Below, in pieces: positions 35,049-44,995 of a stretch of 64,000 nucleotides of DNA (positions are counted from its first letter, which is position 1; each line of letters begins with the position of its first letter). The DNA is from Streptomyces sp. D2-8 (GTDB lineage: Bacteria > Actinomycetota > Actinomycetes > Streptomycetales > Streptomycetaceae). A program made the position numbers and the translations under genes. The notes below the pieces were generated by a model. That model was not told the origin of the DNA. It ran no database searches and saw only the letters and a list, made by a program, of their open reading frames with translations. Location: contig NZ_JAAHBP010000003.1 in the NCBI RefSeq assembly GCF_023184515.1, positions 62,001 through 126,000 on the forward strand. The letters are read 5' to 3'.

Positions 35049-35924
35049 GTGCCCAAGGAGTCGTATCTCGTCGGACTGATCGGTTCCGGCATCGGCCCGT
35101 CACTCAGCCCGGCCCTGCACGAGCGGGAGGCCGACCGGCAGGGCCTGCGCCTGCTGTACCGGCTGATCGACATCGACACCCTCGGGGTACCGCCCGAGGC
35201 GGTGGGCGATCTGCTGCGGGCCGCCCGCGACCTGGGCTTCGACGGGCTCAACATCACGCACCCCTGCAAGCAGCTCGTCATCGAGCACCTGGACGCCCTC
35301 GCCCCGCAGGCCGAGGCGCTGGGCGCGGTCAACACGGTCGTGTTCGAGGACGGCCGCGCGGTCGGCCACAACACGGACGTCACCGGCTTCGCCGCGTCGT
35401 TCGCACGCGGGCTGCCCGACGCGCCGCTGGAGCGGGTCGTGCAGCTGGGCGCCGGCGGTGCGGGCGCGGCCGTCGCCCACGCCACGCTCACCCTCGGCGC
35501 CGAGCGGGTCACCCTCGTCGACGCCCTGCCCGAGCGGGCCGCAGCCCTGGCCGGCTCCCTGAACCGGACCTTCGGCGAGGGCCGCGCGGCCGCCGCCCGC
35601 CCGGACCGGCAGGCCGAGCTGCTCGCGCACGCCGACGGCATCGTCCACGCCACCCCCACCGGCATGGCCGCCCACCCCGGCCTGCCGCTGCCCGCCGAGC
35701 TGCTCCACCCCGGACTGTGGGTGGCCGAGGTGGTCTACCGCCCGCTGGAGACCCGGCTGCTGCGCACCGCCCGCGCCCTGGGTTGCGCCACCCTCGACGG
35801 CGGCGGCATGGCCGCCTTCCAGGCCGCCGACGCGTTCCGCCTGTTCACCGGCAGGGAACCCGACGCCGCGCGGATGCTGGCGGACCTGACCGAACTGGCC
35901 GGGGCCGTCGGGGCTTCGAACTAG
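35049..35924 (+). CDS. Shikimate/quinate dehydrogenase (AroE-like)
   Basis: A 291-residue shikimate dehydrogenase-family enzyme. Substrate-site motifs are GSGIGPSLSPALHE, LNITHPCKQ (catalytic Lys) and VGHNTDVTGF (catalytic Asp); the cofactor loop is LGAGGAGAAVAHATL and the following VTLVDALPERA has an acidic Asp rather than the NADPH-binding Arg/Ser-Arg pattern, favouring NAD and a catabolic role. GTG 35049 has GGGAGG 6 nt upstream. It is co-transcribed with the QuiC-like gene, so it probably oxidises shikimate or quinate to the 3-dehydro acid for degradation rather than for aromatic amino-acid synthesis. Confidence 0.85.
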   Translation: MPKESYLVGLIGSGIGPSLSPALHEREADRQGLRLLYRLIDIDTLGVPPEAVGDLLRAARDLGFDGLNITHPCKQLVIEHLDALAPQAEALGAVNTVVFEDGRAVGHNTDVTGFAASFARGLPDAPLERVVQLGAGGAGAAVAHATLTLGAERVTLVDALPERAAALAGSLNRTFGEGRAAAARPDRQAELLAHADGIVHATPTGMAAHPGLPLPAELLHPGLWVAEVVYRPLETRLLRTARALGCATLDGGGMAAFQAADAFRLFTGREPDAARMLADLTELAGAVGASN

Positions 35925-35938
35925 AGAGAGGTACCGCC

Positions 35939-37744
35939 GTGCGCACGTCCATCGCCACCGTCTCCCTCAGCGGCTCCCTCACCGAGAAGCTCGACGCCGC
36001 CGCCCGGGCCGGCTTCGACGGGGTGGAGATCTTCGAGAACGACCTGCTGGCCAGCCCCCTCGCTCCCGAGAACATCCGCGCCCGCTGCGCCGACCTCGGG
36101 CTCCGCATCGACCTCTACCAGCCGATGCGGGACATCGAGGCCGTCCCCGAGGCGGAGTTCGCCCGGAACCTGCGGCGGGCCCGGCACAAGTTCGAGCTGA
36201 TGCGCCGGCTCGGCGCCGACACGGTCCTCGTCTGCTCCAGCGTCTCCCCGCAGGCGGTGGACGACGACGCCCTCGCCGCCGAGCAGCTCAGCCGACTCGC
36301 CGACCTGGCAGGGGAGTCCGGCATCCGGGTGGCCTACGAGGCGCTCGCGTGGGGGCGGCACGTCAGTACGTACGACCACGCCTGGCGCATCGTCGAGACG
36401 GCCGGCCATCCCGCGCTCGGCACCTGCCTGGACAGCTTCCACATCCTCTCGCGCGGATCGGACCCCAAGGACCTCGAAGGCATCGCGGCCATCCCCGGCG
36501 AGAAGATCTTCTTCCTCCAGCTCGCCGACGCCCCGCTGCTCGCCATGGACGTCCTGCAGTGGAGCCGTCACTACCGCTGCTTCCCGGGGCAGGGCGGCTT
36601 CGATGTCGCGGGGCTGGTGCGCCACGTGCTGGCCACCGGCTACGACGGCCCGCTCTCCCTGGAGGTCTTCAACGACGTGTTCCGGCAGGCCGATGCCGGC
36701 CCGACCGCCGTCGACGCCCGGCGCTCGCTGCTGGTCCTCCAGGAGACGGTGGGCAGGGCACCCCTGCCCGACCCCGTCGTCCCCACCGGCGTCGCCTTCG
36801 CCGAGCTGGTCACGCCCGACGCCGAACCCCTCGCAGCCCTGCTCGGGGCCCTGGGCTTCACCCGTACCGCACGGCACCGCGGCAAGCCCGTCGGCCTGTG
36901 GGAGCAGGGCGACGCCCGGATCCTGGTCAACACCGGGCCGGCCGTCCGCCGCGACGGCGCCCAGCTCGCCGCGATCGGGCTGGAGTCACCGGATCCGGCC
37001 GGAGCGGCCCGGCGCGCCGAGGCACTGCTCGCGCCCGTCCTGCCGCGCCGTCGAGCACCGCAGGACGCGGTGCTCGACGCCGTCGCCGCACCCGACGGCA
37101 CGGAGCTGTTCTTCTGCGCCACGGGCCGCCCGGAACTGCCCGACTGGCGGGCCGACTTCGAGGACACGGGGCTGCCCTCGGCGGAAGCGGGCATCCGGGG
37201 CATCGACCACCTCGCCCTCACTCAGCCCTGGCACCACTTCGACGAGGCGGCCCTCTTCCACCGCGGCGTCCTCGGCCTGCACGCACAGGAGAGCGTCGAC
37301 GTCGCCGACCCCTACGGCCTGATGCGCAGCCGCGCCGTCACCACCCCCGACGGGAGCGTCCGGGTCGCCCTCACCGTCGGCGCCGCGCCCACGGACGACA
37401 CGGTCCACGCCCAGCACATCGCCCTGGCCACGGACGACGTGGTCGCCTCGGCCCGCCGCTTCCGGGACGCGGGCGGCAGTCTGCTGCCGGTCCCGGCGAA
37501 CTACTACGACGACCTCGCCGCCCGCTTCGAGTTCACCGACGGCGAGCTGGAGACCTACCGCGACCTCGGCATCCTCTACGACCGTGACGCGCACGGCGTC
37601 TTCCGCCACTGCTACACCCGCACCGTCGGCCGGGTCTTCTTCGAACTGGTCCAGCGCGACGGCGGCTACCGGGGCTACGGCGCCGCCAACGCCCCGGTGC
37701 GGCTGGCCGCGCAGCACACGGTGCGTTCGCTCACTGGCGGCTGA
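35939..37744 (+). CDS. 3-Dehydroshikimate dehydratase, QuiC-type fusion with a dioxygenase-like domain
   Basis: A 601-residue two-domain protein. Residues 1 to about 280 are a TIM-barrel sugar-isomerase-like domain with metal ligands in VAYEALAWGRHV, CLDSFHIL, FFLQLADAP and LSLEVFND, as in bacterial 3-dehydroshikimate dehydratases that make protocatechuate. Residues about 290-601 are a 4-hydroxyphenylpyruvate-dioxygenase-like pair of VOC modules with metal ligands in GIDHLALTQ, AQHIALATDD and RVFFELVQRDGGYRGYG. This fusion is known for Pseudomonas QuiC1. GTG 35939 has GAGAGG upstream, 14 bases after the AroE-like stop. The 3' end overlaps the convergent membrane-protein gene by 14 bases. Confidence 0.85.
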   Translation: MRTSIATVSLSGSLTEKLDAAARAGFDGVEIFENDLLASPLAPENIRARCADLGLRIDLYQPMRDIEAVPEAEFARNLRRARHKFELMRRLGADTVLVCSSVSPQAVDDDALAAEQLSRLADLAGESGIRVAYEALAWGRHVSTYDHAWRIVETAGHPALGTCLDSFHILSRGSDPKDLEGIAAIPGEKIFFLQLADAPLLAMDVLQWSRHYRCFPGQGGFDVAGLVRHVLATGYDGPLSLEVFNDVFRQADAGPTAVDARRSLLVLQETVGRAPLPDPVVPTGVAFAELVTPDAEPLAALLGALGFTRTARHRGKPVGLWEQGDARILVNTGPAVRRDGAQLAAIGLESPDPAGAARRAEALLAPVLPRRRAPQDAVLDAVAAPDGTELFFCATGRPELPDWRADFEDTGLPSAEAGIRGIDHLALTQPWHHFDEAALFHRGVLGLHAQESVDVADPYGLMRSRAVTTPDGSVRVALTVGAAPTDDTVHAQHIALATDDVVASARRFRDAGGSLLPVPANYYDDLAARFEFTDGELETYRDLGILYDRDAHGVFRHCYTRTVGRVFFELVQRDGGYRGYGAANAPVRLAAQHTVRSLTGG

Positions 37745-39197
37745 CGGTCCGGGTGATGCCGGTGACCACGGTGGTGGCGAGGATCCAGCCCGTGAGCACG
37801 AGGGCGTAGGAGAGCCACTGATAGCCGCCGGTGGGGGCGAACGCGGACTCCTGCCCGAAGGAGATGACCGGCAGCAGCAGGTCGAGGGTGTAGAACACTG
37901 GGTTGAACTGCGGCACCTCGTCCGCCTTCAGCGGCGCGGGGTGGTGCAGCGCGTAGGCGAGGGAGCCGACCACGAGCAGCGACACCAGCCAGCCCGCGGC
38001 CCGCAGGGGGCGGAAGCCGTAACCGACGGTGGCGTCCTGCACATGGCCCCACAGCCGGCCGTACCAGGGCAGGGTGCCGCGGCGGCGGCGCTGCTTGGCG
38101 AGCTGGACGAAGCGGGCCGCGGGGTCGTCGCCGATCCTGCGGTAGGCGGCGGTCAACTGCTCGTAGGCGTGCGGGACATAGCCCTCGCCGTCCCGCTCCA
38201 GCATCGCCAGGCGCCGCTCGGCGGGCTCGTGCGGGGTGAGGGAGGTGTAGACGAGACTGTTGAGCAGGACCTCTCCGGGGACCACCTCCGGCTCCAGGAA
38301 CAGCACGTCCACCTGGGCGCGGCGCAGATTGAGGGTGCCCTCCATGGGAGGCCCCTTGCGCAGCCAGAGTTCCCCGATGGTGCAGCTGCTGGCCCGCAGC
38401 GCCGCGTCACCCGGGTTCGCCAGCCGTGCGTGCGACAGGTCGAGACGGCCCGCGATCCGGGCGCCGCGCAAGCCGATCCAGCCCAGCACGTCCGCTTCGC
38501 GCAGCAGGGCGTCGCCCTCCACCGTGAGCGTCTCCGCGTCGAGGGCGACCTCACCGGCACCGGCCTCGAGCCGCGCTTTGTTGAGGTCGATCGAGCCCGC
38601 GACCGACGCGCCCGTCAGCCGCACTTCGCCGCGCGTCCGCATGCCCGGCGCCGACAGGCCGTCCCCGACGGTCACATGGTTGAGCTGGAGCGCCGGCTCG
38701 CCGGACGGCGGCTCGTCGATGGCGGCCCCGTCCATGAACAGCGCGCCGGAGAGCTGCGCCCCGCCCAGCCGTACGGGCCCGGCGAACACACAGTCCGACA
38801 GGCGCAGGACGCCGTCCACGCGCACGGTGGCGGCGTCCAGGCCGGGCAGGACCGAGCCGCGCAGGTTCAGCTGGCGCAGCCGCGCCGCGTACAGCACGGG
38901 CACGTTCTCGAAGGAGCAGGCACTGAGGCGCACGGCGTGGTCGATCTCGCCGTACTGGAGGTTCAGCACCCCGGTGATCCGCGCGCCCGCCAGCCTGAGG
39001 GCGGCGGTCTCCCCGTCCTCCTGCGGCGCGCTCAGCAGCAGGGCCCGCACCACGGCCGCCCGCACGGTCCGTTCGGGTCCCCAGTCCGCCCCCCGCGCCG
39101 GGTCCTCGTCGGCCGGGCCCCGGAAGTCCACGTCCTGCCCGCGCGGAAAGGCACGCCACACCCGCTCCTCGGCGGGCGTCAAGTCGTCGATCTGCAT
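37731..39197 (-). CDS. Pentapeptide-repeat-like membrane protein
   Basis: A 488-residue protein. Residues about 60-320 are a right-handed beta-helix of the pentapeptide type, with many A(D/N/R)L-like turns (for example RLAGARITGVLNLQYGEID, RLRQLNLRGSVL, GLRGARIAGRLDLSHARL). After a basic linker (LAKQRRRRGTLPWYGRLWG) come two to three hydrophobic segments (about 405-425, 445-460, 462-480). The function is unknown; a membrane-tethered scaffold is plausible. It follows the histidine phosphatase by 59 bp and may be the last gene of the pentose-phosphate transcript. The same gene sits beside the equivalent S. coelicolor operon, from memory. Confidence 0.7.
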   Translation of the reverse strand: MQIDDLTPAEERVWRAFPRGQDVDFRGPADEDPARGADWGPERTVRAAVVRALLLSAPQEDGETAALRLAGARITGVLNLQYGEIDHAVRLSACSFENVPVLYAARLRQLNLRGSVLPGLDAATVRVDGVLRLSDCVFAGPVRLGGAQLSGALFMDGAAIDEPPSGEPALQLNHVTVGDGLSAPGMRTRGEVRLTGASVAGSIDLNKARLEAGAGEVALDAETLTVEGDALLREADVLGWIGLRGARIAGRLDLSHARLANPGDAALRASSCTIGELWLRKGPPMEGTLNLRRAQVDVLFLEPEVVPGEVLLNSLVYTSLTPHEPAERRLAMLERDGEGYVPHAYEQLTAAYRRIGDDPAARFVQLAKQRRRRGTLPWYGRLWGHVQDATVGYGFRPLRAAGWLVSLLVVGSLAYALHHPAPLKADEVPQFNPVFYTLDLLLPVISFGQESAFAPTGGYQWLSYALVLTGWILATTVVTGITRTVSRQ

Positions 39198-39256
39198 CAG
39201 CGGGGACTCTGACGTGCCCGGCCGGAGGCTGTCAACTCACCTCCGGCCGGGGCCGG

Positions 39257-39844
39257 TTACGCCCTGCTGTTCCACTCCGCGAGCACGGGCCGGCCGTGCT
39301 CGGTCGACAGCCGGCTGACCGTCCCGGTCTCCAGCCGGAACAACTGCCCCCGCGCCGGGGGCAGACCCAGCCGGCGGGCTGTCAGGACGCGGAGGAAGTG
39401 GCCGTGGGCCACCAGCATCACATCGCCCTCGGGCAGCGCCTGTGCCGCCCGCGCCAGCACCCGGTCGGCCCGCTCGCCGACCTCCTCGGGGGACTCGCGG
39501 GGCCGGCCGTCGGAGCCAGGCGGCCCGCCGTCGGTCCACAGGTCCCAGTCGGGCCGGGTGCGGTGTACCTCCTCGGTGGTGACGCCCTCGTAGGCGCCGT
39601 AGTACCACTCGTGCAGGTCCGCGTCCCGCACGGCCCCCGTCAGACCCGCGAGTTCGGCGGTGCGCACCGCGCGGCCGAGCGGGCTGGTGAGGACCAGTGC
39701 GAACGAGCGGCCCGCGAGGAGCGGGGCGAGCGCCTCGGCCTGCTCCTCACCGTGCCGGGTGAGGGGCAGGTCGGTGAAGCTGGTGTGCTGGCCGCTCCGG
39801 CTCCACTCCGTCTCGCCGTGGCGGACCAGCAGCAGATCACCCAC
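39257..39844 (-). CDS. Histidine phosphatase superfamily protein (phosphoglycerate-mutase-like)
   Basis: A 195-residue phosphatase. The RHG motif with the phospho-accepting His is at the N-terminus (LLLVRHGETEWSRSGQHTS), the second Arg in VLTSPLGRAVRTAEL, a Glu in ADLHEWYYGAYEG and the second His in VMLVAHGHFLRVL. It is likely a broad or sugar-phosphate phosphatase. GTG 39844 starts 2 bases after the gnd stop, so it is cotranscribed with the pentose-phosphate genes, which suggests a phosphosugar substrate. Confidence 0.85.
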   Translation of the reverse strand: MGDLLLVRHGETEWSRSGQHTSFTDLPLTRHGEEQAEALAPLLAGRSFALVLTSPLGRAVRTAELAGLTGAVRDADLHEWYYGAYEGVTTEEVHRTRPDWDLWTDGGPPGSDGRPRESPEEVGERADRVLARAAQALPEGDVMLVAHGHFLRVLTARRLGLPPARGQLFRLETGTVSRLSTEHGRPVLAEWNSRA

Positions 39845-39846
39845 GC

Positions 39847-40731
39847 CTACGCCTTCTTCGCGGACTCGACGGCGTGGCCGCCGAACTGGTTGCGCAGCGC
39901 CGCGATCATCTTCATCTGCGGCGAGTCGTCCTGCCGGGAGGCGAACCGGGAGTAGAGCGAGGCGGTGATCGCCGGCAGCGGGACGGAGTTGTCGATCGCG
40001 GCCTCCACGGTCCAGCGTCCCTCACCGGAGTCCTGGGCATAGCCCCGGAGCTCCTCCAGATGCTCGTCCTCGTCCAGCGCGTCCACCGCCAGGTCCAGCA
40101 GCCAGGAGCGGATGACGGTGCCGTCCTGCCAGGAGCGGAACACCTCGCGGACGTTGTCCACCGAGTCCACGGCCTCCAGCAGCTCCCAGCCCTCGGCGTA
40201 GGCCTGCATCATCGCGTACTCGATGCCGTTGTGGACCATCTTCGCGAAGTGCCCGGCGCCCACCTTGCCCGCGTGGACGAAGCCGTAGGGGCCCTCCGGC
40301 TTGAGCGCCTCGAAGATCGGCCGCAGCCGGTCGACGTACTCCTTCTCGCCGCCGACCATCAGGGCGTAGCCGTTCTTCAGGCCCCACACGCCGCCCGAGA
40401 CACCCGCGTCGACGAAGCCGATGCCGCGCTTGCTCAGCTCCTCGGCGTGCTTCTCGTCGTCCGTCCAGCGGGAGTTGCCGCCGTCGACCACCGTGTCGTA
40501 CGGCTTGAGGAGGTCCGCCAGACGGTCGATGACGTGCTGGGTGGGGTCGCCGGCCGGGACCATGACCCAGACCGTGCGCGGCGCCTCCAACCGGTTGACG
40601 AGGTCGGCCAGGGTGGCGACGTCGGACTTCTCGGGATTGGTGTCGTAGCCGATGACGGTGTGGCCGGCGTTGCGCAGGCGCTCGCGCATGTTGCCGCCCA
40701 TCTTGCCGAGACCCACAAGACCGATCTGCAT
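39847..40731 (-). CDS. gnd: 6-Phosphogluconate dehydrogenase, short decarboxylating type
   Basis: A 294-residue enzyme converting 6-phosphogluconate to ribulose 5-phosphate and CO2. It has the dinucleotide motif MQIGLVGLGKMGGNM, the substrate motif GFVDAGVSGGVWGLKNGYALMVGG, and the catalytic HAGKVGAGHFAKMVHNGIEYAMM. It is the short (about 300-residue) form found in actinobacteria, often NAD-specific, instead of the 470-residue form. It begins one base after the pgi stop and is the sixth gene of the operon. Confidence 0.95.
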   Translation of the reverse strand: MQIGLVGLGKMGGNMRERLRNAGHTVIGYDTNPEKSDVATLADLVNRLEAPRTVWVMVPAGDPTQHVIDRLADLLKPYDTVVDGGNSRWTDDEKHAEELSKRGIGFVDAGVSGGVWGLKNGYALMVGGEKEYVDRLRPIFEALKPEGPYGFVHAGKVGAGHFAKMVHNGIEYAMMQAYAEGWELLEAVDSVDNVREVFRSWQDGTVIRSWLLDLAVDALDEDEHLEELRGYAQDSGEGRWTVEAAIDNSVPLPAITASLYSRFASRQDDSPQMKMIAALRNQFGGHAVESAKKA

Positions 40732-40732
40732 G

Positions 40733-42397
40733 TCAGTTCACTTCCCGAAGATTGCGGTAGGCGGCCACCAGCGCGGCCGTGGACGGGTCGAGACCGGGGA
40801 CGTCAGCGCCCGCGGTCAGGGCGGGCTCGACACGTTTGGCGAGCACCTTGCCGAGCTCGACGCCCCACTGGTCGAAGGAGTCGATGTTCCAGACGGCGCC
40901 CTGCACGAACACCTTGTGCTCGTAGAGGGCGACCAGCTGGCCGAGGACCGACGGGGTCAGCTCGGTGGCCAGGATCGTCGTGGTCGGGTGGTTGCCGCGG
41001 AAGGTGCGGTGCGGCACCTGCTCCTCGGGCACGCCCTCCGCGCGCACCTCCTCGGCGGTCTTGCCGAAGGCGAGCGCCTGGCCCTGCGCGAACAGGTTGG
41101 CCATCAGCAGGTCGTGCTGCGCCTTCAGTTCGTCGCTCAGCTCGGCGACGGGCCTCGCGAAGCCGATCAGGTCGGCCGGGATGAGCTTGGTGCCCTGGTG
41201 GATCAACTGGTAGTAGGCGTGCTGTCCGTTGGTGCCGGGCGTGCCCCACACCACCGGCCCGGTCTGCCAGTCCACCGGGTTCCCGTCGCGGTCCACCGAC
41301 TTGCCGTTGGACTCCATGTCGAGCTGCTGGAGGTAAGCGGTGAACTTCGACAGGTAGTGGCTGTAGGGCAGGACGGCGTGCGACTGGGCGTCGTGGAAGT
41401 TGCCGTACCAGATGCCCAGCAGGCCCATGAGCAGCGGGGCGTTGGCCTCCGCGGGGGCGCTGCGGAAGTGCTCGTCGACGATGCGGAAGCCGTCGAGCAT
41501 CTCCCGGAAGCGGTCCGGCCCGATCGCGATCATCAGGGACAGGCCGATCGCCGAGTCGTACGAGTAGCGGCCGCCGACCCAGTCCCAGAACTCGAACATG
41601 TTGTCGACGTCGATGCCGAAGCCGGAGACCTTCTCCGCGTTGGTCGACAGCGCCACGAAGTGCTGGGCGACCGCCTTCTCGTCGCCCCCCAGGCCCTCCA
41701 GCAGCCAGGAGCGCGCCGAGGTCGCGTTGGTGATCGTCTCGATCGTGGTGAAGGTCTTGGACGCGACGATGAACAGCGTCTCCGCCGGGTCCAGATCGCG
41801 CACCGCCTCGTGCAGGTCCGAGCCGTCCACGTTCGACACGAAGCGGAACGTCAGCTCCCGCGCGGTGAACGGCCGCAGCGCCTCGTACGCCATCGCCGGG
41901 CCCAGGTCCGAGCCGCCGATGCCGATGTTGACGACGTTGCGGATGCGCTTGCCGGTGTGACCGGTCCACTCACCCGAGCGCACCCGCTCCGCGAAGGCGG
42001 CCATCTTGTCGAGCACGGCGTGCACGCCCGGGACGACGTTCTCGCCGTCGACCTCGATCACGGCGTCCCGCGGGGCGCGCAGCGCGGTGTGCAGCACGGC
42101 CCGGTTCTCGGTGACGTTGATCTTCTCGCCGCGGAACATGGCGTCCCGCAGCCCGAACACGCCGGTGGCGGCGGCCAGCTCCTGGAGCAGGGCCAGCGTC
42201 TCGTCGGTGACCAGGTGCTTGGAGTAGTCGATCCGCAGGTCGCCGACGTGCACGACGTAGCGCTCGGCGCGCCCCGGGTCCGCCGCGAACAGCTCGCGCA
42301 GGTCCGGCTGCGGCAGGGCGTCCTCGCGGTGGTCCTCCAGGGCGGTCCACTCGGGCCGCCGGGTGAGCCGGGGGGTTGCGGAGGGGGAGTCAGACAT
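40733..42397 (-). CDS. pgi: Glucose-6-phosphate isomerase
   Basis: A 554-residue phosphoglucose isomerase of full family length. Signatures include [20 protein letters not shown], the sugar-phosphate site [14 protein letters not shown], the catalytic Glu region in [20 protein letters not shown] and the C-terminal [12 protein letters not shown]. It links glycolysis with the oxidative pentose phosphate branch encoded around it. ATG 42397 overlaps the opcA stop by 8 bases. Confidence 0.97.
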   Translation of the reverse strand: MSDSPSATPRLTRRPEWTALEDHREDALPQPDLRELFAADPGRAERYVVHVGDLRIDYSKHLVTDETLALLQELAAATGVFGLRDAMFRGEKINVTENRAVLHTALRAPRDAVIEVDGENVVPGVHAVLDKMAAFAERVRSGEWTGHTGKRIRNVVNIGIGGSDLGPAMAYEALRPFTARELTFRFVSNVDGSDLHEAVRDLDPAETLFIVASKTFTTIETITNATSARSWLLEGLGGDEKAVAQHFVALSTNAEKVSGFGIDVDNMFEFWDWVGGRYSYDSAIGLSLMIAIGPDRFREMLDGFRIVDEHFRSAPAEANAPLLMGLLGIWYGNFHDAQSHAVLPYSHYLSKFTAYLQQLDMESNGKSVDRDGNPVDWQTGPVVWGTPGTNGQHAYYQLIHQGTKLIPADLIGFARPVAELSDELKAQHDLLMANLFAQGQALAFGKTAEEVRAEGVPEEQVPHRTFRGNHPTTTILATELTPSVLGQLVALYEHKVFVQGAVWNIDSFDQWGVELGKVLAKRVEPALTAGADVPGLDPSTAALVAAYRNLREVN

Positions 42398-43325
42398 GAG
42401 CAGGGGTCTCCTCGGTTGCCTCGCCGTTCAGGGCGATGGCGTACATCTCGTCCGCGTCGAGGCGCCGGAGCTCCTCGGCGATGAGTTCGGAGGTGGCACG
42501 GACCTTCAGCGCGAGGGTGCGCGACGGCTGGCCCGGCAGGGTCAGCGTGGCCAGGGGCCCCTCGGGGCGGTCGATGACGATCTCGCCGTCCTCCGTGCCA
42601 AGGCGTACGGCGGTCACGACCGGCCCGGCGGTGACCACGCGGTCGACGCGGACGTGCAGCCGCGCCTCCAGCCAGCGGGCCAGCAGCTCGGCGGCCGGGT
42701 TCTCGGCCTCGGCCTCCACCGCCGCCGAGATGATCCGCACCCGGGCCTGGTCCAGCGCCGCCGCCAGCATCGAACGCCAGGGCGTCAGCCGGGTCCAGGC
42801 GAGGTCGGTGTCGCCGGGCGCGTAGGCGCGGACCCGGCTCTCCAGTACCTCCAGGGGGTTCGCGACCGCGTACAGGTCGGTGATCCGCCGCTGGGCCAGC
42901 GCCCCGAGCGGGTCCTTCGAGGGCACCTCGGGGGCGTCCATCGGCCACCACACCACCACCGGCGCGTCCGGCAGCAGCAGCGGCAGCACCACCGAGTCGG
43001 CGTGGTCGGACACCTCGCCGTAGGTCCGCAGGATCACCGTCTCCCCGGTGCCCGCGTCGGCGCCCACCCGGACCTCGGCGTCCAGGCGGGAGGACTGGCG
43101 GTCGCGCGGGGTGCGGGCGTGCCGCTTGATGACCACCAGGGTGCGCGAGGGGTGCTCGTGCGAGGCCTCCTCGGCCGCCTTGATCGCGTCGTAGGCGTTC
43201 TCCTCGTCCGTGACGATCACCATCGTCAGGACCATGCCCACCGCGGGCGTGCCGATGGCGCGGCGCCCCTGCACCAGCGCCTTGTTGATCTTGCTTGCCG
43301 TGGTGTCGGTCAGGTCGATCTTCAT
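42390..43325 (-). CDS. opcA: Glucose-6-phosphate dehydrogenase assembly protein OpcA
   Basis: A 311-residue actinobacterial and cyanobacterial type OpcA, needed for activation or assembly of Zwf. It begins [20 protein letters not shown] and contains [21 protein letters not shown] and the conserved [20 protein letters not shown] and [15 protein letters not shown]. It overlaps the zwf stop by 4 bases and the pgi start by 8, so it is strictly coupled with its partner enzyme. Confidence 0.95.
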   Translation of the reverse strand: MKIDLTDTTASKINKALVQGRRAIGTPAVGMVLTMVIVTDEENAYDAIKAAEEASHEHPSRTLVVIKRHARTPRDRQSSRLDAEVRVGADAGTGETVILRTYGEVSDHADSVVLPLLLPDAPVVVWWPMDAPEVPSKDPLGALAQRRITDLYAVANPLEVLESRVRAYAPGDTDLAWTRLTPWRSMLAAALDQARVRIISAAVEAEAENPAAELLARWLEARLHVRVDRVVTAGPVVTAVRLGTEDGEIVIDRPEGPLATLTLPGQPSRTLALKVRATSELIAEELRRLDADEMYAIALNGEATEETPAHV

Positions 43326-44995
43326 GGCCTGCGCCAGCTCCGTCCGTCTCGTGCGAGCATCTCGTCGGCTTCCTCGGGTCCCCAGCCGCCCGAGGCGTAC
43401 TGCGCGGGCCGGCCGTGCGTGGCCCAGTACTGCTCGATCGGGTCGAGGATCTTCCAGGACTCTTCCACTTCCTGGTGACGGGGGAACAGGTTGGCGTCGC
43501 CCAGGAGGACGTCAAGGATCAGCCGTTCGTACGCCTCGGGGCTCGATTCGGTGAACGACTCGCCGTAGGCGAAGTCCATCGTCACGTCCCGGATCTCCAT
43601 CGACGTGCCCGGCACCTTCGAGCCGAAGCGGACCGTCATGCCCTCGTCGGGCTGGACGCGGATGACGATCGCGTTGGAGCCCAGCTCCTCGGTCGCGGTG
43701 GAGTCGAAGGGGGAGTGCGGGGCCCGCTGGAACACCACCGCGATCTCCGTCACCCGGCGGCCCAGCCGCTTGCCGGTGCGCAGATAGAACGGGACGCCGG
43801 CCCAGCGGCGGTTCTCCACCTGGAGCCGCACCGCGGCGTACGTGTCGGTCGTGGAGGCCTGGTCGATGCCGTCCTCCTCCAGGTAGCCGCGCACCTTGGT
43901 GCCGCCCTGCCAGGCCGCCGCGTACTGCCCGCGCACGGTGCCCTGCCCCAGGTCCTGCGGCAGCCGCACGGCCTTGAGGACCTTCAGCTTCTCGGTGAGC
44001 AGCGAGGAGGCGTCGAAGGCGGCCGGTTCCTCCATCGCGGTGAGCGCCATGAGCTGGAGCAGGTGGTTCTGGATGACGTCACGGGCGGCGCCGATGCCGT
44101 CGTAGTAGCCGGCCCGGCCGCCGATGCCGATGTCCTCGGCCATGGTGATCTGCACGTGGTCGACGTACGACCGGTTCCAGATCGGCTCGAACATCTGGTT
44201 GGCGAAGCGCAGCGCCAGGAGGTTCTGGACGGTCTCCTTGCCCAGGTAGTGGTCGATGCGGAAGACCTGCTCCGGGTCGAACACGTCGTGCACGATCGCG
44301 TTGAGCTCCTCGGCCGACCGCAGGTCGTGCCCGAACGGCTTCTCGATGACCGCGCGGCGCCAGGAGCCCTCGGGAGCACTGGCCAGCTTGTGCTTCTTCA
44401 GCTGCTGGACGACCTTCGGGAAGAACTTCGGCGGCACCGAGAGGTAGAAGGCGTAGTTGCCGCTGGTGCCCCGGGAGGCGTCCAGCTCCTCGACGGCGGA
44501 GCGCAGCTGCTTGAACGCCGTGTCGTCGTCGAAGTCTCCGGGGATGAACCGCATGCCCTCGGCGAGCTGCTGCCACACCTCCTCGCGGAACGGGGTCCGC
44601 GCGTGCTCGCGGACCGCGTCGTGCACCACCTGCGCGAAGTCCTGGTCCTCCCAGTCCCGGCGGGCGAAGCCCACCAGGGAGAAGCCCGGCGGCAGCAGAC
44701 CCCGGTTGGCCAGGTCGTACACGGCCGGCATCAGCTTCTTGCGGGACAGGTCGCCGGTCACGCCGAAGATGACGAGCCCGGACGGGCCCGCGATCCTGGG
44801 CAGCCGGCGGTCGCGCGCATCACGCAGGGGATTGACGAAGTCGGCCTCGGTGTACTCCGGGCGCGGGCCGGCCCCGGCCGTGCCGCTCACCCCGGTCTGC
44901 TCGACCCCGGCCGCCTCCTGAGCCGCCAGGGCCTCCTTCTCCTCCTTGGTTCCCTTGGTCTCCTGTTCGGCCGTCTGGGGGATGCCCTCGCTCAT
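43322..44995 (-). CDS. zwf: Glucose-6-phosphate 1-dehydrogenase
   Basis: A 557-residue NADP-linked enzyme opening the oxidative pentose phosphate pathway. The cofactor motif GLVIFGVTGDLSRKKLMPAV lies near residue 72. The substrate and active-site block RIDHYLGKETVQNLLALRFAN is intact. The first about 50 residues are an acidic, low-complexity extension ([20 protein letters not shown] and on) before the catalytic part. ATG 44995 overlaps the tal stop as TAATG. Confidence 0.96.
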   Translation of the reverse strand: MSEGIPQTAEQETKGTKEEKEALAAQEAAGVEQTGVSGTAGAGPRPEYTEADFVNPLRDARDRRLPRIAGPSGLVIFGVTGDLSRKKLMPAVYDLANRGLLPPGFSLVGFARRDWEDQDFAQVVHDAVREHARTPFREEVWQQLAEGMRFIPGDFDDDTAFKQLRSAVEELDASRGTSGNYAFYLSVPPKFFPKVVQQLKKHKLASAPEGSWRRAVIEKPFGHDLRSAEELNAIVHDVFDPEQVFRIDHYLGKETVQNLLALRFANQMFEPIWNRSYVDHVQITMAEDIGIGGRAGYYDGIGAARDVIQNHLLQLMALTAMEEPAAFDASSLLTEKLKVLKAVRLPQDLGQGTVRGQYAAAWQGGTKVRGYLEEDGIDQASTTDTYAAVRLQVENRRWAGVPFYLRTGKRLGRRVTEIAVVFQRAPHSPFDSTATEELGSNAIVIRVQPDEGMTVRFGSKVPGTSMEIRDVTMDFAYGESFTESSPEAYERLILDVLLGDANLFPRHQEVEESWKILDPIEQYWATHGRPAQYASGGWGPEEADEMLARDGRSWRRP

